Origin: Flavobacteria bacterium RIFCSPLOWO2_12_FULL_35_11
GTDB lineage: Bacteria > Bacteroidota > Bacteroidia > Flavobacteriales > Flavobacteriaceae
Assembly: GCA_001800975.1 (NCBI GenBank)
Contig: MGWK01000009.1
Location: forward strand, 62,001 to 126,000
Direction of reading: 5' to 3'
DNA: 64,000 nucleotides
Part shown: piece by piece, positions 17,174 through 24,960 of the stretch
Numbering within the stretch: the stretch's first letter is position 1
Layout of the letters: each line of letters opens with the position of its first letter
Position numbers and translations under genes: made by a program
The notes under the pieces: generated by a model
What the model was told of the DNA's origin: nothing
The model's input: the letters and a program-made list of their open reading frames with translations, nothing else
The model's database searches: none

Positions 17174-18310
17174 ACTCAAGGCTTGGTCTAAATCGGCCAA
17201 TAAATCATCTATATCTTCAATTCCTACGCTTAAACGTATTAAGGAATCCACCACGCCTGTTTTTTCGCGTTCTGCTTTTGGAATAGATGCATGGGTCATA
17301 CTTGCAGGATGACCAGACAAAGATTCCACACCGCCCAAAGATTCGGCCAAAGTGAAGAGTTTTAGATTTTCCAGTATTTTAAAAGCATCTTTAATGTTGT
17401 TTCCTTTGGTAACAAAAGAAACCATTCCTCCAAAATCTTTCATTTGCTTTTTGGCAATTTCATGATTTGGATGATTTTCAAATCCGGGCCAATATACTTT
17501 TTCAATTTTTGGGTGTTTTGCTAAATATTCAGCCACCGCTTTACCATTTTCGCAATGGCGTTGCATGCGCACATGCAAGGTTTTTATGCCTCTCAACACC
17601 AAAAAACTATCCATGGGTCCGCAAACGGCACCGCAAGAGTTTTGTATAAAATAAAGTTTATCGGCCAGCGATTTGTCATTTACGATTAAAGCGCCCATCA
17701 CAACATCCGAATGTCCGCCCAAATATTTTGTGGCTGAATGCATCACAATGTTGGCGCCCAAATCTAACGGATTTTGTAAATAAGGTGTTGCGAAAGTATT
17801 GTCGACCGCCAATAAAATTTGATGTTTTTTGGCTATTGCTGATACTGCTACAATGTCAATGATATTCATCATCGGATTGGTAGGCGTTTCAACCCAAATT
17901 AGTTTTGTTTTTTTAGTAATATGTTGTTCGATATTGCCTGCATTTTCCATTCCTGTAAAATGAAACTTAATACCGTAATTTTCAAATATTTTTGTGAATA
18001 TCCTGTAAGAACCACCATACAAATCGTTGGTGGAAATAACCTCATCTCCCGGGCTTAATAGCTTAAGCACGCAATCAATGGCGGCCAATCCCGAACCAAA
18101 TGCAAGTCCGAATTTCCCGTTTTCAATACTGGCAAAAGCATTTTCAACCGCAGTACGCGTTGGATTTGCAGTTCTTGAATATTCGTAGCCTTTATGAACG
18201 CCCGGTGAAGTTTGCGCATAGGTAGAAGTTTGATATATCGGTGGCATAACCGCTCCGGTTGAAGGGTCGTGCGCTTGGTTTCCGTGGATGGTTTTTGTGT
18301 TAAATTTCAT
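17165..18310 (-). CDS. metB: Trans-sulfuration PLP enzyme (cystathionine gamma-synthase type)
   Basis: A 381-aa Cys/Met metabolism PLP enzyme. The PLP lysine lies in HSATKYLGGHSDVVMG (about residue 194), with the phosphate-binding region FGSGLAAIDCVL and YEYSRTANPTR upstream. The family includes cystathionine gamma-synthase (methionine synthesis) and cystathionine gamma-lyase (breakdown to cysteine). Sequence alone does not separate them; the gamma-synthase name is the usual one for this subgroup. Monocistronic. I checked the 186-bp upstream gap for a SAM riboswitch and saw none. Confidence 0.85.
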   Translation of the reverse strand: MKFNTKTIHGNQAHDPSTGAVMPPIYQTSTYAQTSPGVHKGYEYSRTANPTRTAVENAFASIENGKFGLAFGSGLAAIDCVLKLLSPGDEVISTNDLYGGSYRIFTKIFENYGIKFHFTGMENAGNIEQHITKKTKLIWVETPTNPMMNIIDIVAVSAIAKKHQILLAVDNTFATPYLQNPLDLGANIVMHSATKYLGGHSDVVMGALIVNDKSLADKLYFIQNSCGAVCGPMDSFLVLRGIKTLHVRMQRHCENGKAVAEYLAKHPKIEKVYWPGFENHPNHEIAKKQMKDFGGMVSFVTKGNNIKDAFKILENLKLFTLAESLGGVESLSGHPASMTHASIPKAEREKTGVVDSLIRLSVGIEDIDDLLADLDQALSLI

Positions 18311-18496
18311 ATCTAATATTATTTGTTTACTTCTTTGTTTACTTCAACAGACTCACCATAAATTTTATAGCTTCAGCCTGCCTTGCATTACAATTTCGTA
18401 TGCTTATTTCCTATTGTAAAAGTATCATATTAAAGCCAAATTTCAGCAAAAAGACTCACATTCTTTGGTTTTGGGTTAATTCATCAATTAAAAATT

Positions 18497-18952
18497 TTAA
18501 ACAAATTTCATCAATTGAAGAATGATTCCGAGGTGAGTTCCTTCGTGATACGTGTTAAACATAATTCCGTCTTCAACAGAATTTAACGTGATATTTACAC
18601 TTGTTTTGTATTCAATGTAATTTTTGAAAATTCCCTTGTTGTAATCCTCTTCCAACTGCAAAGGCAATTGCAAAAATTGTTCTTTTATCGCTTCAAATTC
18701 TTCTTTTGAAATTGTATAATTTGGTGCTGTTCCTTTTTGAAAATCAGCAATCATTTCTTCTGAAACCAAGCAATTCAATCCCGATAATTTGTAACATAAA
18801 AGTTGTTGTGTCACAGTTAAATGGGCAATATTCCAGGCGATGTTGTTTTTAAATCCTTGAGGAATTTTATTCATTTGTTCCATCGAAAGGTGTTCCGTTA
18901 TTTTTAAAAGCAGTTGTCTTGTTTTAATAAGGATCTCAAAGTGTTTTTGCAT
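18497..18952 (-). CDS. DinB-family four-helix protein
   Basis: DinB/YfiT-like proteins are four-helix bundles with three metal-binding His residues. Some are thiol S-transferases (bacillithiol), most are unassigned. Candidate His ligands here are in WNIAHLTVTQQLL (about residue 53) and HEGTHLGIILQLMKF near the C-terminus. I start it at ATG 18952 (MQKHFEILIKTRQLL, 151 aa). The open frame continues to 18982, but a TAAATTTG promoter box at 18980-18987 shows that the extra residues are not translated. Divergent from the ArsC-like gene. Confidence 0.8.
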   Translation of the reverse strand: MQKHFEILIKTRQLLLKITEHLSMEQMNKIPQGFKNNIAWNIAHLTVTQQLLCYKLSGLNCLVSEEMIADFQKGTAPNYTISKEEFEAIKEQFLQLPLQLEEDYNKGIFKNYIEYKTSVNITLNSVEDGIMFNTYHEGTHLGIILQLMKFV

Positions 18953-18979
18953 AATGATTGATTTTTTGTTAAAAGTCCT

Positions 18980-18987
18980 CAAATTTA
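18980..18987 (-). promoter_or_regulatory. -7 box (TAAATTTG) for the dinB-like gene
   Basis: TAAATTTG on the minus strand, 27 bp before the ATG at 18952, supports the shorter start. Confidence 0.5.
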
Positions 18988-19030
18988 AAATAAAAACGCA
19001 TTAATTTTACGGATACCCATTTTAAAAAAC

Positions 19031-19366
19031 ATGAAAAAAATATATTACCTAAAAACCTGCGATACCTGCCGGCGAATTTTAAAAGAAATGGACACTTCCG
19101 GCTATATTTTGCAGGAAATTAAAACCGAACCCATTACCGTAAAGCAGTTAGAAGAATTATTTGCACTCACAAAAAAGTATGAAGTATTGTTTAGCCGAAG
19201 TGCAAAAAAGTATAAGGAAATGGACTTAAAAAGTCAGCAATTAACTGAAAAAGACTACCGACAATTGATATTGGACGAATACACTTTTTTAAAGCGTCCC
19301 ATGATTGTTAACGGCAATGAAGTGTATGTGGGAAATACTAAAAAAAGAGTTGATATTTTTAGGTAG
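19031..19366 (+). CDS. ArsC/Spx-family thioredoxin-fold protein
   Basis: A 111-aa protein of the ArsC-like family. The N-terminus reads MKKIYYLKTCDTCRRIL with a CxxC pair (Cys10, Cys13). KRPMIVNGNEVYVG near residue 90 fits the conserved cis-Pro/arginine region. Members include arsenate reductases, the transcription regulator Spx and YffB-type proteins. No ars operon genes are beside it, so arsenate reduction should not be assumed. It stands alone; only 3 bp separate its stop from the convergent DUF4252 gene. Confidence 0.8.
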   Translation: MKKIYYLKTCDTCRRILKEMDTSGYILQEIKTEPITVKQLEELFALTKKYEVLFSRSAKKYKEMDLKSQQLTEKDYRQLILDEYTFLKRPMIVNGNEVYVGNTKKRVDIFR

Positions 19367-19369
19367 ATG

Positions 19370-19846
19370 CTAATAATTACCTGAAATCTTGATGTCTGAA
19401 TTTTTAGTGATTTTATTAAAATCAGCTTCTGATATATTCGTTTTCAATCCAAGCACCACAAAATCATCATCACTTTTTACTTTTAACACAATTTCTTTTA
19501 TTGCATTTTTATGCTGCAGAAAGTACAATTGAACTTTTTCTCCATGTTGTTTTATACTGAAAATTGTTTCATAGTTTTTTTGTTTGATAAATCGCTCAAA
19601 CTTTCTGTCCAAAGAAGTTGAACCCTCAGAAAAGATCATCACTTTATAATGTTTCACTTTTTTAAACAAATCTTCATATTCTCGAACATCATCTTTTGGT
19701 ATAAATAAATTCGCAATAAAAGCTGGAGAACTTATTGAAAATTCGGACTCTTTCTTGTTTTCAGAATAAAAAGAATTAAACGATGTTCTTGATGCACAAG
19801 AAGTTAACACAAATGCTGCTGCTAAAATTAAGAAACTGTTTTTCAT
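19370..19846 (-). CDS. DUF4252-like lipoprotein
   Basis: A 158-aa lipoprotein (lipobox VLTSC, Cys17). The mature part has short alternating strands and helices: SPAFIANLFI, HYKVMIFSEGS, YETIFSIKQHGEKVQLYFLQ, IVLKVKSDDDFVVLGLKTNIS. This pattern matches DUF4252, a family that in flavobacteria usually sits next to an ECF sigma factor gene. No sigma gene is present here. Instead the gene has an ECF-like promoter (19868-19893), so it may be a distant regulon member. Function unknown; a cell-envelope location is inferred from the lipobox. Confidence 0.7.
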   Translation of the reverse strand: MKNSFLILAAAFVLTSCASRTSFNSFYSENKKESEFSISSPAFIANLFIPKDDVREYEDLFKKVKHYKVMIFSEGSTSLDRKFERFIKQKNYETIFSIKQHGEKVQLYFLQHKNAIKEIVLKVKSDDDFVVLGLKTNISEADFNKITKNSDIKISGNY

Positions 19847-19867
19847 AAAAAAGGGTATTTAATCTAT

Positions 19868-19893
19868 GACGATCAAACACCTTTTTTGTAACA
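19868..19893 (-). promoter_or_regulatory. Putative ECF sigma factor promoter (TGTTACA-N15-CGTC)
   Basis: On the minus strand TGTTACA (19887-19893), 15 bp, then CGTC (19868-19871), with the ATG 21 bp further on. It resembles group IV (ECF) promoters, which have an AAC-type -35 and a CGTC-type -10, and not the housekeeping TAnnTTTG type. Confidence 0.5.
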
Positions 19894-19959
19894 TTTTACA
19901 CTTCATTCCTTTGAAATACTTTCCCAGGTTTCCAATTTATCCAATTAATGAAAATTGAA

Positions 19960-21042
19960 TCAATTCTTATTTTCGGAAATCATTTGTTTTTTCAGATAAG
20001 ATTCTACGCGTAATGACGCGTTTTCCCGAATGTCTTCCCAAAATAAATTGATATCGCCTGCGTGGTATCTCTTCTTGCCCAAAACCAACAACCGGTATGG
20101 GAAATGTGGTAAGCTAATCCACAAAATGCCATCTTTTACATAAACTTTTAATGCCTGTTTATATATTTTATCATTGGTAAACAAAAATCCTTTGTGGTCT
20201 GAGAGTTCGGATTCTTTGCTCCCATCCCAATCAACAGGATTTGAAACTTCAGCGCCTTTAAACCATTCCTTATAAGTTTTTGGATAATGTCTTTTTTTGA
20301 AGGTGTTCCAACTAACAAAACCGCCAGTTTGTGCTGGATTTGTCATCATCTTTATATGTTGAAATTCATTTTTTTTAATGGCAATCCCCGGCAAATAAGC
20401 TGCAACCAATTTATTTTGTAATGGTTTTCCGTCGAAAAATTCTTTTAAAAGCCGTATCGCATGGGTAGTTCCCTGACTATGCGATGCTATAATGATTGGC
20501 CTTCCGTTATTGTACTTTTCCAAATAGGTTTTAAAAGCTTCTTTAACATCACTATAAGCCAAGCTTAATGCTTCTTTTCCGCCGTTTTCATACTTGGTGT
20601 AAGACCTTAAATGTGCCTGCCGGTAATAAGGAACATACAATTTACCGGTGTTTAAAAATGCGGATGCCTGAAAATAAACAGCCTTGTCAATCACTTTAAT
20701 ATTCTGAATGGAATCAGTTACCGGAACGTTCCATCTTAAATCCTTTTTTTCAATATTTAAGGTTGGATAAATATAGAAGATATCGGCATCTAAACCCGTT
20801 GTGTTTGTTTGCCAGTGCTTTAAATTTTCGGGATAGGAATCGGGCAAAATAGCCCAAGTCTCAACATTCCCATAATTTGGAGATAACGGTTGCTGCTGCG
20901 CAGAAAAAGTTGGAACTACCGCACTTTTACAGCTGCCTAAAACAACAATCGCCACAAAAAGCAATGCTATTTTAGCACCAATTAGACTCCATTTAACGCG
21001 CCTATTATTTTTTATACAACATAGGGTTTGTGTCCGCATCAT
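19960..21042 (-). CDS. DUF3089 alpha/beta-hydrolase-like lipoprotein
   Basis: A 360-aa protein with a lipoprotein signal (IALLFVAIVVLGSC). The catalytic-type nucleophile elbow is ASHSQGT (GxSxG-like, AxSHSQG) in the IIIASHSQGTTHAIRLLKEF segment at about residue 185-205. This fits DUF3089, a family in the alpha/beta-hydrolase clan with no known substrate. The start at 21042 (or the adjacent ATG 21039) overlaps the preceding DUF4254 gene by 38 bp. This overlap is needed because the only downstream candidates would cut the signal peptide. Probably a periplasmic or outer-membrane-attached esterase or lipase-like enzyme. Confidence 0.75.
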   Translation of the reverse strand: MMRTQTLCCIKNNRRVKWSLIGAKIALLFVAIVVLGSCKSAVVPTFSAQQQPLSPNYGNVETWAILPDSYPENLKHWQTNTTGLDADIFYIYPTLNIEKKDLRWNVPVTDSIQNIKVIDKAVYFQASAFLNTGKLYVPYYRQAHLRSYTKYENGGKEALSLAYSDVKEAFKTYLEKYNNGRPIIIASHSQGTTHAIRLLKEFFDGKPLQNKLVAAYLPGIAIKKNEFQHIKMMTNPAQTGGFVSWNTFKKRHYPKTYKEWFKGAEVSNPVDWDGSKESELSDHKGFLFTNDKIYKQALKVYVKDGILWISLPHFPYRLLVLGKKRYHAGDINLFWEDIRENASLRVESYLKKQMISENKN

Positions 21043-21607
21043 TATACATTTTCATTTGTTTATATACTTTAACGTATTTTTCTCCAGTGGCAAAATCATT
21101 CAACAAATCATCAATTGCGGTGGATAAATCCACTCTTTGCTCCAACAAAACATTCAGTTTTTCCTGACATTTTGCCCTATGTCCTTCGGAAGCCGATTCA
21201 CGTGTGGCCTCTTCACTCATATGGTAAATTTTTAGGGCCAAAATAGAAAGTCGGTCAATTGCCCAAGCAGGCGTTTCAGAATTAATTTTGGCGCCTTCTT
21301 TTACGGTTACATTTTTAAATTTGTCTAAAAAATAGCTGTCGATATATTCAACCATGTCAGTTCTATCCTGATTGGAAGCATCAATTTTTCGTTTTAAAAC
21401 CAAAGCTTCCACCGGATCAATATTGGGCAGACGAATGATGTCTTCATAATGCCATTGCACGGTGTCAATCCAGTTTTTTCTGTACAATAAATGTTCAAAA
21501 GATTTCGAATCAAACGGATTTTCAAATGGCTGATCAACCTCATCAATAATGTGGTATTTTTTTATTGTATCATCAAAAAGTTGGTTGTATTGGGCTGCTT
21601 TCATCAT
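21005..21607 (-). CDS. DUF4254 protein
   Basis: A 200-aa soluble, mainly helical protein without signal or membrane segment. Recognisable family stretches are WHYEDIIRLPNIDP, ALVLKRKIDASNQDRTDMVEYID and the conserved INSETPAWAIDRLSILALKIYHM. DUF4254 proteins are common in Bacteroidota and have no known function. The start ATG overlaps the stop of the methyltransferase gene by 4 bp (21604-21607), a sign of translational coupling. Whether it works with the methyltransferase or is just cotranscribed is open. Confidence 0.78.
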   Translation of the reverse strand: MMKAAQYNQLFDDTIKKYHIIDEVDQPFENPFDSKSFEHLLYRKNWIDTVQWHYEDIIRLPNIDPVEALVLKRKIDASNQDRTDMVEYIDSYFLDKFKNVTVKEGAKINSETPAWAIDRLSILALKIYHMSEEATRESASEGHRAKCQEKLNVLLEQRVDLSTAIDDLLNDFATGEKYVKVYKQMKMYNDADTNPMLYKK

Positions 21608-22602
21608 TGTTTTTCTAAAATGTGTAAATATTCAACTGTTGAAGTTGCTTTGTGATTTCTGCTTTCTGTTTTATCGGCTTTAAAACGCTGATAATTGGTG
21701 GTTTTCAAACTGTATTTTCCGTAGGTTGACATCACGCTTTTCACTTCGTCTTCCGTCATTAAGCCTTCATTGTTGTAACTTAAAAATATGTATTTAAAGT
21801 TAGCATTTTTTATCAATTCCTCGAAAGAATTTTTGACTTCGTTTTTTTTGCAATACGAAGAACGGTAATAGGTTCGCAAACCTGTTTTTCCTTGCGGCTC
21901 AAACGAATCGTATTTTGCAAGGGTGTTTAACAAATGATAATTTGACCCATATTGCCGCTCATTATAAGGCGGATCCAAATATAAAATATCCCCTTTTATT
22001 TCTTTAATCAATGCATTGCTGTCGGCATTAAAAACCTGATGTTTGTTGCTGTTTAGCGTAAATAACGCAGGTTTTAAAATTAGTTCTTTTTGGGCCGATT
22101 TCTTTATTTTTTTTAAATAGGCACCATAAACCGATGCAGTATTTGCCACTTTATCGGCACTTTCAATTAAGGAAGCCAGTAAAAAAAAGTATTCATCTTC
22201 CGTAATTTCATCGGTGCTTTTCCAGATTTCAATTTGTTGCCGAATGGCGTCGATTTTTTTTCCGTTTTCTGCGGAAAAATACAAGCGTCCTTCTTTCCCG
22301 TTTTCGCTGTAATTGTGAAATACAAATCCTTCCGATTCCTTTAAATTATTTAAGAAACTGAAGTGTTCTTCAAACATTAATTCTTGATGGTTTCCTATGT
22401 AATTTCTGTTAAGCACATAACTGTAAAATTCAACATCGTTGGCAATTACTTGTTTCACAATAGGCTTAAAAGTTCTTCCAACACTCCCGGTTCCCGCAAA
22501 CAAATCGCAAAACACCAAGTTCGACAAATCGCTCCCAACAGTGCCGATGATGGCATCTTTTAAAAAAGAAGAAAGCTTGTGTTTAGAACCTATATAATTC
22601 AC
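21604..22602 (-). CDS. D12-class N6-adenine DNA methyltransferase
   Basis: Transfers a methyl group from SAM to adenine N6 in a specific DNA sequence. At 332 aa it begins MNYIGSKHKLSSFL. The SAM motif is FCDLFAGTGSVGRTF (about residues 31-45) and the catalytic motif DPPY is in ILYLDPPYNERQYGSNYH (about 206-223). The order of motifs (FxGxG first, then DPPY) marks the D12/alpha class used by Dam and many type II systems. The start codon is GTG at 22602; D12 proteins typically begin MNYIGSKxKL, so this start is secure. Target site unknown. The neighbouring 211-aa gene could encode the matching nuclease (see findings). Confidence 0.88.
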   Translation of the reverse strand: MNYIGSKHKLSSFLKDAIIGTVGSDLSNLVFCDLFAGTGSVGRTFKPIVKQVIANDVEFYSYVLNRNYIGNHQELMFEEHFSFLNNLKESEGFVFHNYSENGKEGRLYFSAENGKKIDAIRQQIEIWKSTDEITEDEYFFLLASLIESADKVANTASVYGAYLKKIKKSAQKELILKPALFTLNSNKHQVFNADSNALIKEIKGDILYLDPPYNERQYGSNYHLLNTLAKYDSFEPQGKTGLRTYYRSSYCKKNEVKNSFEELIKNANFKYIFLSYNNEGLMTEDEVKSVMSTYGKYSLKTTNYQRFKADKTESRNHKATSTVEYLHILEKQ

Positions 22603-22688
22603 GATTTTGATTTACGATGTATGATATACGATGTACGATTTTTGATGTGCGATTTTAACTTTTAACTTTTAACCTTTAACTTTTAACT
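22603..22688. repeat. Intergenic repeats: TACGAT-type imperfect repeats and five TTTTAAC heptads
   Basis: 22603-22652 contains imperfect repeats of TACGATnTA / TTTGAT. 22653-22687 is five tandem heptamers (TTTTAAC, one unit CTTTAAC). Together they fill the gap between the methyltransferase gene and the possible nuclease gene. The heptad recurs at 35566-35607. Confidence 0.75.
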
Positions 22689-23324
22689 TCATTTTATTGC
22701 CCAAATAATATCAGCATAAACGGTTTTGTTTTCAAAAGTAAAGCTATGAAGCTTTGTCTGGTCAAAATTAAGCAAATAAGCCGAGATTATTTCTTTGAGC
22801 CAGCCTATTTCGGATTTTAATTTCCAATGTCCATCTTCTTCTTGATAATTCACCAAAACAATAAAAAGCCTGTTTTTATGATGTTTTCTTTGTTGTTGGC
22901 TCTGATTTTCATACAGCCACGCTATTAATTCACTTTTATGCAAAATTCCGTAAGGAACCGATTTCCCAAACCTATTCGGAAAAACGGTGGTTTTATGGTC
23001 AAACGGAATGTTTTGGATATAAAAATCGGTGAATTTGTTGAAAGAGTCTAGGTGCGGCCTTACGTTTTCATTTTCGCAAAAAATGTTTTCAAAGCCTTTT
23101 GCCGACCAAAAATTAAACCATCTGTTTAATGCGTAATTCTTTAAATCCTTGTATTTAGGTTTGTCTTTAAAGTCGATTTCAATCGTTTCCAAAAGCGCCT
23201 CAAAGGAAGCTGTTTTGTAAATAAAATTGGTCTGTTTGTCAAATTCATCGTCCTGCTTTCTGCCCCAAAAATAATCGAGTTTTGTTCTTTTTTTAAGTTC
23301 TTCTTCCAGCAAAAGATAATTCAT
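22689..23324 (-). CDS. Unknown protein with PD-(D/E)xK-like signature; possible restriction endonuclease
   Basis: A 211-aa soluble protein. I do not recognise a named family. Residues 99-111 read TDFYIQNIPFDHK, giving Asp100 and, nine residues later, Asp109-x-Lys111. This spacing and the hydrophobic strand around it resemble the PD-(D/E)xK nuclease core. TTVFPNRFG follows, then a helix (HKSELIAWLYENQ) and a strand (NRLFIVLVNY), as the fold would need. The acidic N-terminal helix has Glu7-9. It lies directly upstream of the D12 methyltransferase gene on the same strand, with an 86-bp repeat-filled gap. Nuclease activity is inference only. Confidence 0.6.
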   Translation of the reverse strand: MNYLLLEEELKKRTKLDYFWGRKQDDEFDKQTNFIYKTASFEALLETIEIDFKDKPKYKDLKNYALNRWFNFWSAKGFENIFCENENVRPHLDSFNKFTDFYIQNIPFDHKTTVFPNRFGKSVPYGILHKSELIAWLYENQSQQQRKHHKNRLFIVLVNYQEEDGHWKLKSEIGWLKEIISAYLLNFDQTKLHSFTFENKTVYADIIWAIK

Positions 23325-23336
23325 AGCGTACGATTA

Positions 23337-23392
23337 TAAGAACAGATTGCCACACTACCGCCTGCCATTGGCTGGCAAGCTCGCAATAACGT
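23337..23392. repeat. Degenerate CGTCATTGCGAGG...GGCAATCT-type intergenic element
   Basis: Read on the minus strand this starts CGTTATTGCGAGC and ends GTGTGGCAATCTG, with an internal palindrome (TGCCA/TGGCA). It resembles a GC-richer repeat element I remember from the intergenic regions of many unrelated bacterial genomes. It stands out in base composition from the surroundings and fills the 70-bp gap between two genes. Confidence 0.5.
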
Positions 23393-23394
23393 AA

Positions 23395-24168
23395 TTATAA
23401 AAATTTACGCTCAATTAAGTTGATTAATCGTTGTTCAAATTCTTCTTTGTTGGTCCAGTCGTAATCAGGTTTTACAAATTCTTTGATAAAATTTATGGCT
23501 TCTTTCTCTGTTTTAAATGAGTTTAGCTGAGAGACAACCCTGTTAAAATCCTGCTGGCTTCCATCAAATAAATGGTTTACGAAAGCGATGCGGTCATTCA
23601 GGCCAACCTGTATGTTATTTTTAAATAAAGCGTCGTTTAATGAACGCTGCTTAATCTCCTGTTTTTCTACTTTTTCTTCTTCAATAATCGGATTTTCTTT
23701 GGTTGCCCTTTCAAATAAATTGGTTGCAATATCAGATGAAATGGCATCTTTAAACTCATCTTCCAAAGAGATTTGCAGCGAATAACTTTTTTTCGCCGTC
23801 TCTTTTACGATGGTATCTCCTTCATTGAATAATTCTTCTATTTTTGCTTCCAAAAACGCCTCTTTTTCTTCAGCTTCTTCGTGAATTTCAACAGCCATTT
23901 TACTTTCAAATTCGACCTCTTCAACAACCATTTTGCTTTCAAATTCAACCTTTTCAACCCATTCCTGTTGCATTGTGCTTATGGTTTCTTCTTCCGTATC
24001 GGAAAGGTTTGGTGTTTTTTCAACATAATCTTCCACAAATCGCAACACTGTTAATTTTTCATAAATATCTCGTGCTTTTTTATGCAATGCATTTACATCG
24101 TCCTTGTTTTTCATTTGCAAAATGCTGTTTGCCAGACTTACCAATTCGGCTTCTAATTTTTTGTGCAT
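23395..24168 (-). CDS. Acidic helical protein of unknown function
   Basis: A 257-aa cytoplasmic protein, no signal or membrane segment. The N-terminal helical part (1-60) is followed by a Glu-rich low-complexity middle (about 60-130). The middle contains an 11-residue tandem duplication, EVEFESKM(V/A)V, also visible in the DNA as a 33-bp direct repeat near 23895-23960. The C-terminal region (about 175-257) is well ordered and looks conserved: LNDRIAFVNHLFDGSQQDFNRVVSQLNSF and DWTNKEEFEQRLINLIERKF. Similar proteins occur in many flavobacteria without a name. First gene of the minus-strand run towards the methyltransferase genes. Confidence 0.75.
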   Translation of the reverse strand: MHKKLEAELVSLANSILQMKNKDDVNALHKKARDIYEKLTVLRFVEDYVEKTPNLSDTEEETISTMQQEWVEKVEFESKMVVEEVEFESKMAVEIHEEAEEKEAFLEAKIEELFNEGDTIVKETAKKSYSLQISLEDEFKDAISSDIATNLFERATKENPIIEEEKVEKQEIKQRSLNDALFKNNIQVGLNDRIAFVNHLFDGSQQDFNRVVSQLNSFKTEKEAINFIKEFVKPDYDWTNKEEFEQRLINLIERKFL

Positions 24169-24342
24169 AAGTTGACGTATTAAATGAGTGTTGGTGTTTA
24201 ATTTTTAATAAATTTGTATCATATCAAAATCGTAAATACAAAATGGTTTTACAAAAATAAATGTAAAAAATTATAACCATACTTTTATTGCATTTATTTT
24301 AAATTAAAAATTACAATAACCTTTCAAGCGTGAAATTACAAA

Positions 24343-24960
24343 ATGTTTCTTGAAAATACAGTAAATCATATCGAACAATTTGGCTGGATTGAAGTTATTT
24401 GCGGCTCTATGTTTTCCGGAAAAACGGAAGAACTGATTCGCAGACTGAAAAGAGCCCAATTTGCAAAACAAAAAGTGGAGATTTTTAAACCTGCCATTGA
24501 TGTGAGATATGACATAGAAAAAGTAGTTTCGCACGATGCCAATGAAATTAGGTCCACTCCTGTTCCTTCTTCAGCAAATATCAGGCTTTTAGCCAGTGAT
24601 GTTGACGTTGTTGGGATTGATGAAGCCCAGTTTTTTGATGATGAAATTGTGGCCGTTTGCAACGATTTAGCAAATCGTGGCGTTCGCGTTATTGTTGCGG
24701 GCTTGGATATGGATTTTAAAGGCAATCCGTTTGGCCCAATGCCGGCGCTTATGGCAACTGCGGAATATGTGACTAAAGTTCATGCGGTTTGCACAAGAAC
24801 CGGGAATCTGGCGCATTACAGTCATAGGAAAGCGGCCAGCGACGAACTTGTTTTGTTGGGCGAAACCCAAGAATATGAGCCTTTAAGCCGTTCCGCCTAC
24901 TTTAAAGCCATTACTGAAGAAAAAATAAAAAAAGCCAAAGAAATTAATAATGGGAAATAA
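24343..24960 (+). CDS. tdk: Thymidine kinase (type II, Tdk)
   Basis: Phosphorylates thymidine with ATP in the salvage pathway. At 205 aa it has the Walker A loop GSMFSGKT (21-28) and the catalytic Glu in DEAQFF (Glu94). The thymidine-binding lasso is YEPLSRSAY. In typical enzymes the lasso is held by a zinc bound to two Cys pairs. Here only one of these Cys remains ([15 protein letters not shown]); the others are Thr/Gly, Ser and Tyr. The gene overlaps alr by 11 bp. I see no consensus -7 box in the 174-bp upstream gap. Confidence 0.93.
   Translation: MFLENTVNHIEQFGWIEVICGSMFSGKTEELIRRLKRAQFAKQKVEIFKPAIDVRYDIEKVVSHDANEIRSTPVPSSANIRLLASDVDVVGIDEAQFFDDEIVAVCNDLANRGVRVIVAGLDMDFKGNPFGPMPALMATAEYVTKVHAVCTRTGNLAHYSHRKAASDELVLLGETQEYEPLSRSAYFKAITEEKIKKAKEINNGK

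Noticed and set aside
18311-18496. SAM riboswitch upstream of the trans-sulfuration gene
   Set aside because: No SAM-I, SAM-II or SAM/SAH core could be aligned by eye. Only a short AGACTCAC direct repeat is seen.
22653-22687. CRISPR array
   Set aside because: Units are 7 bp without spacers, so this is a simple tandem repeat. No cas gene is near.
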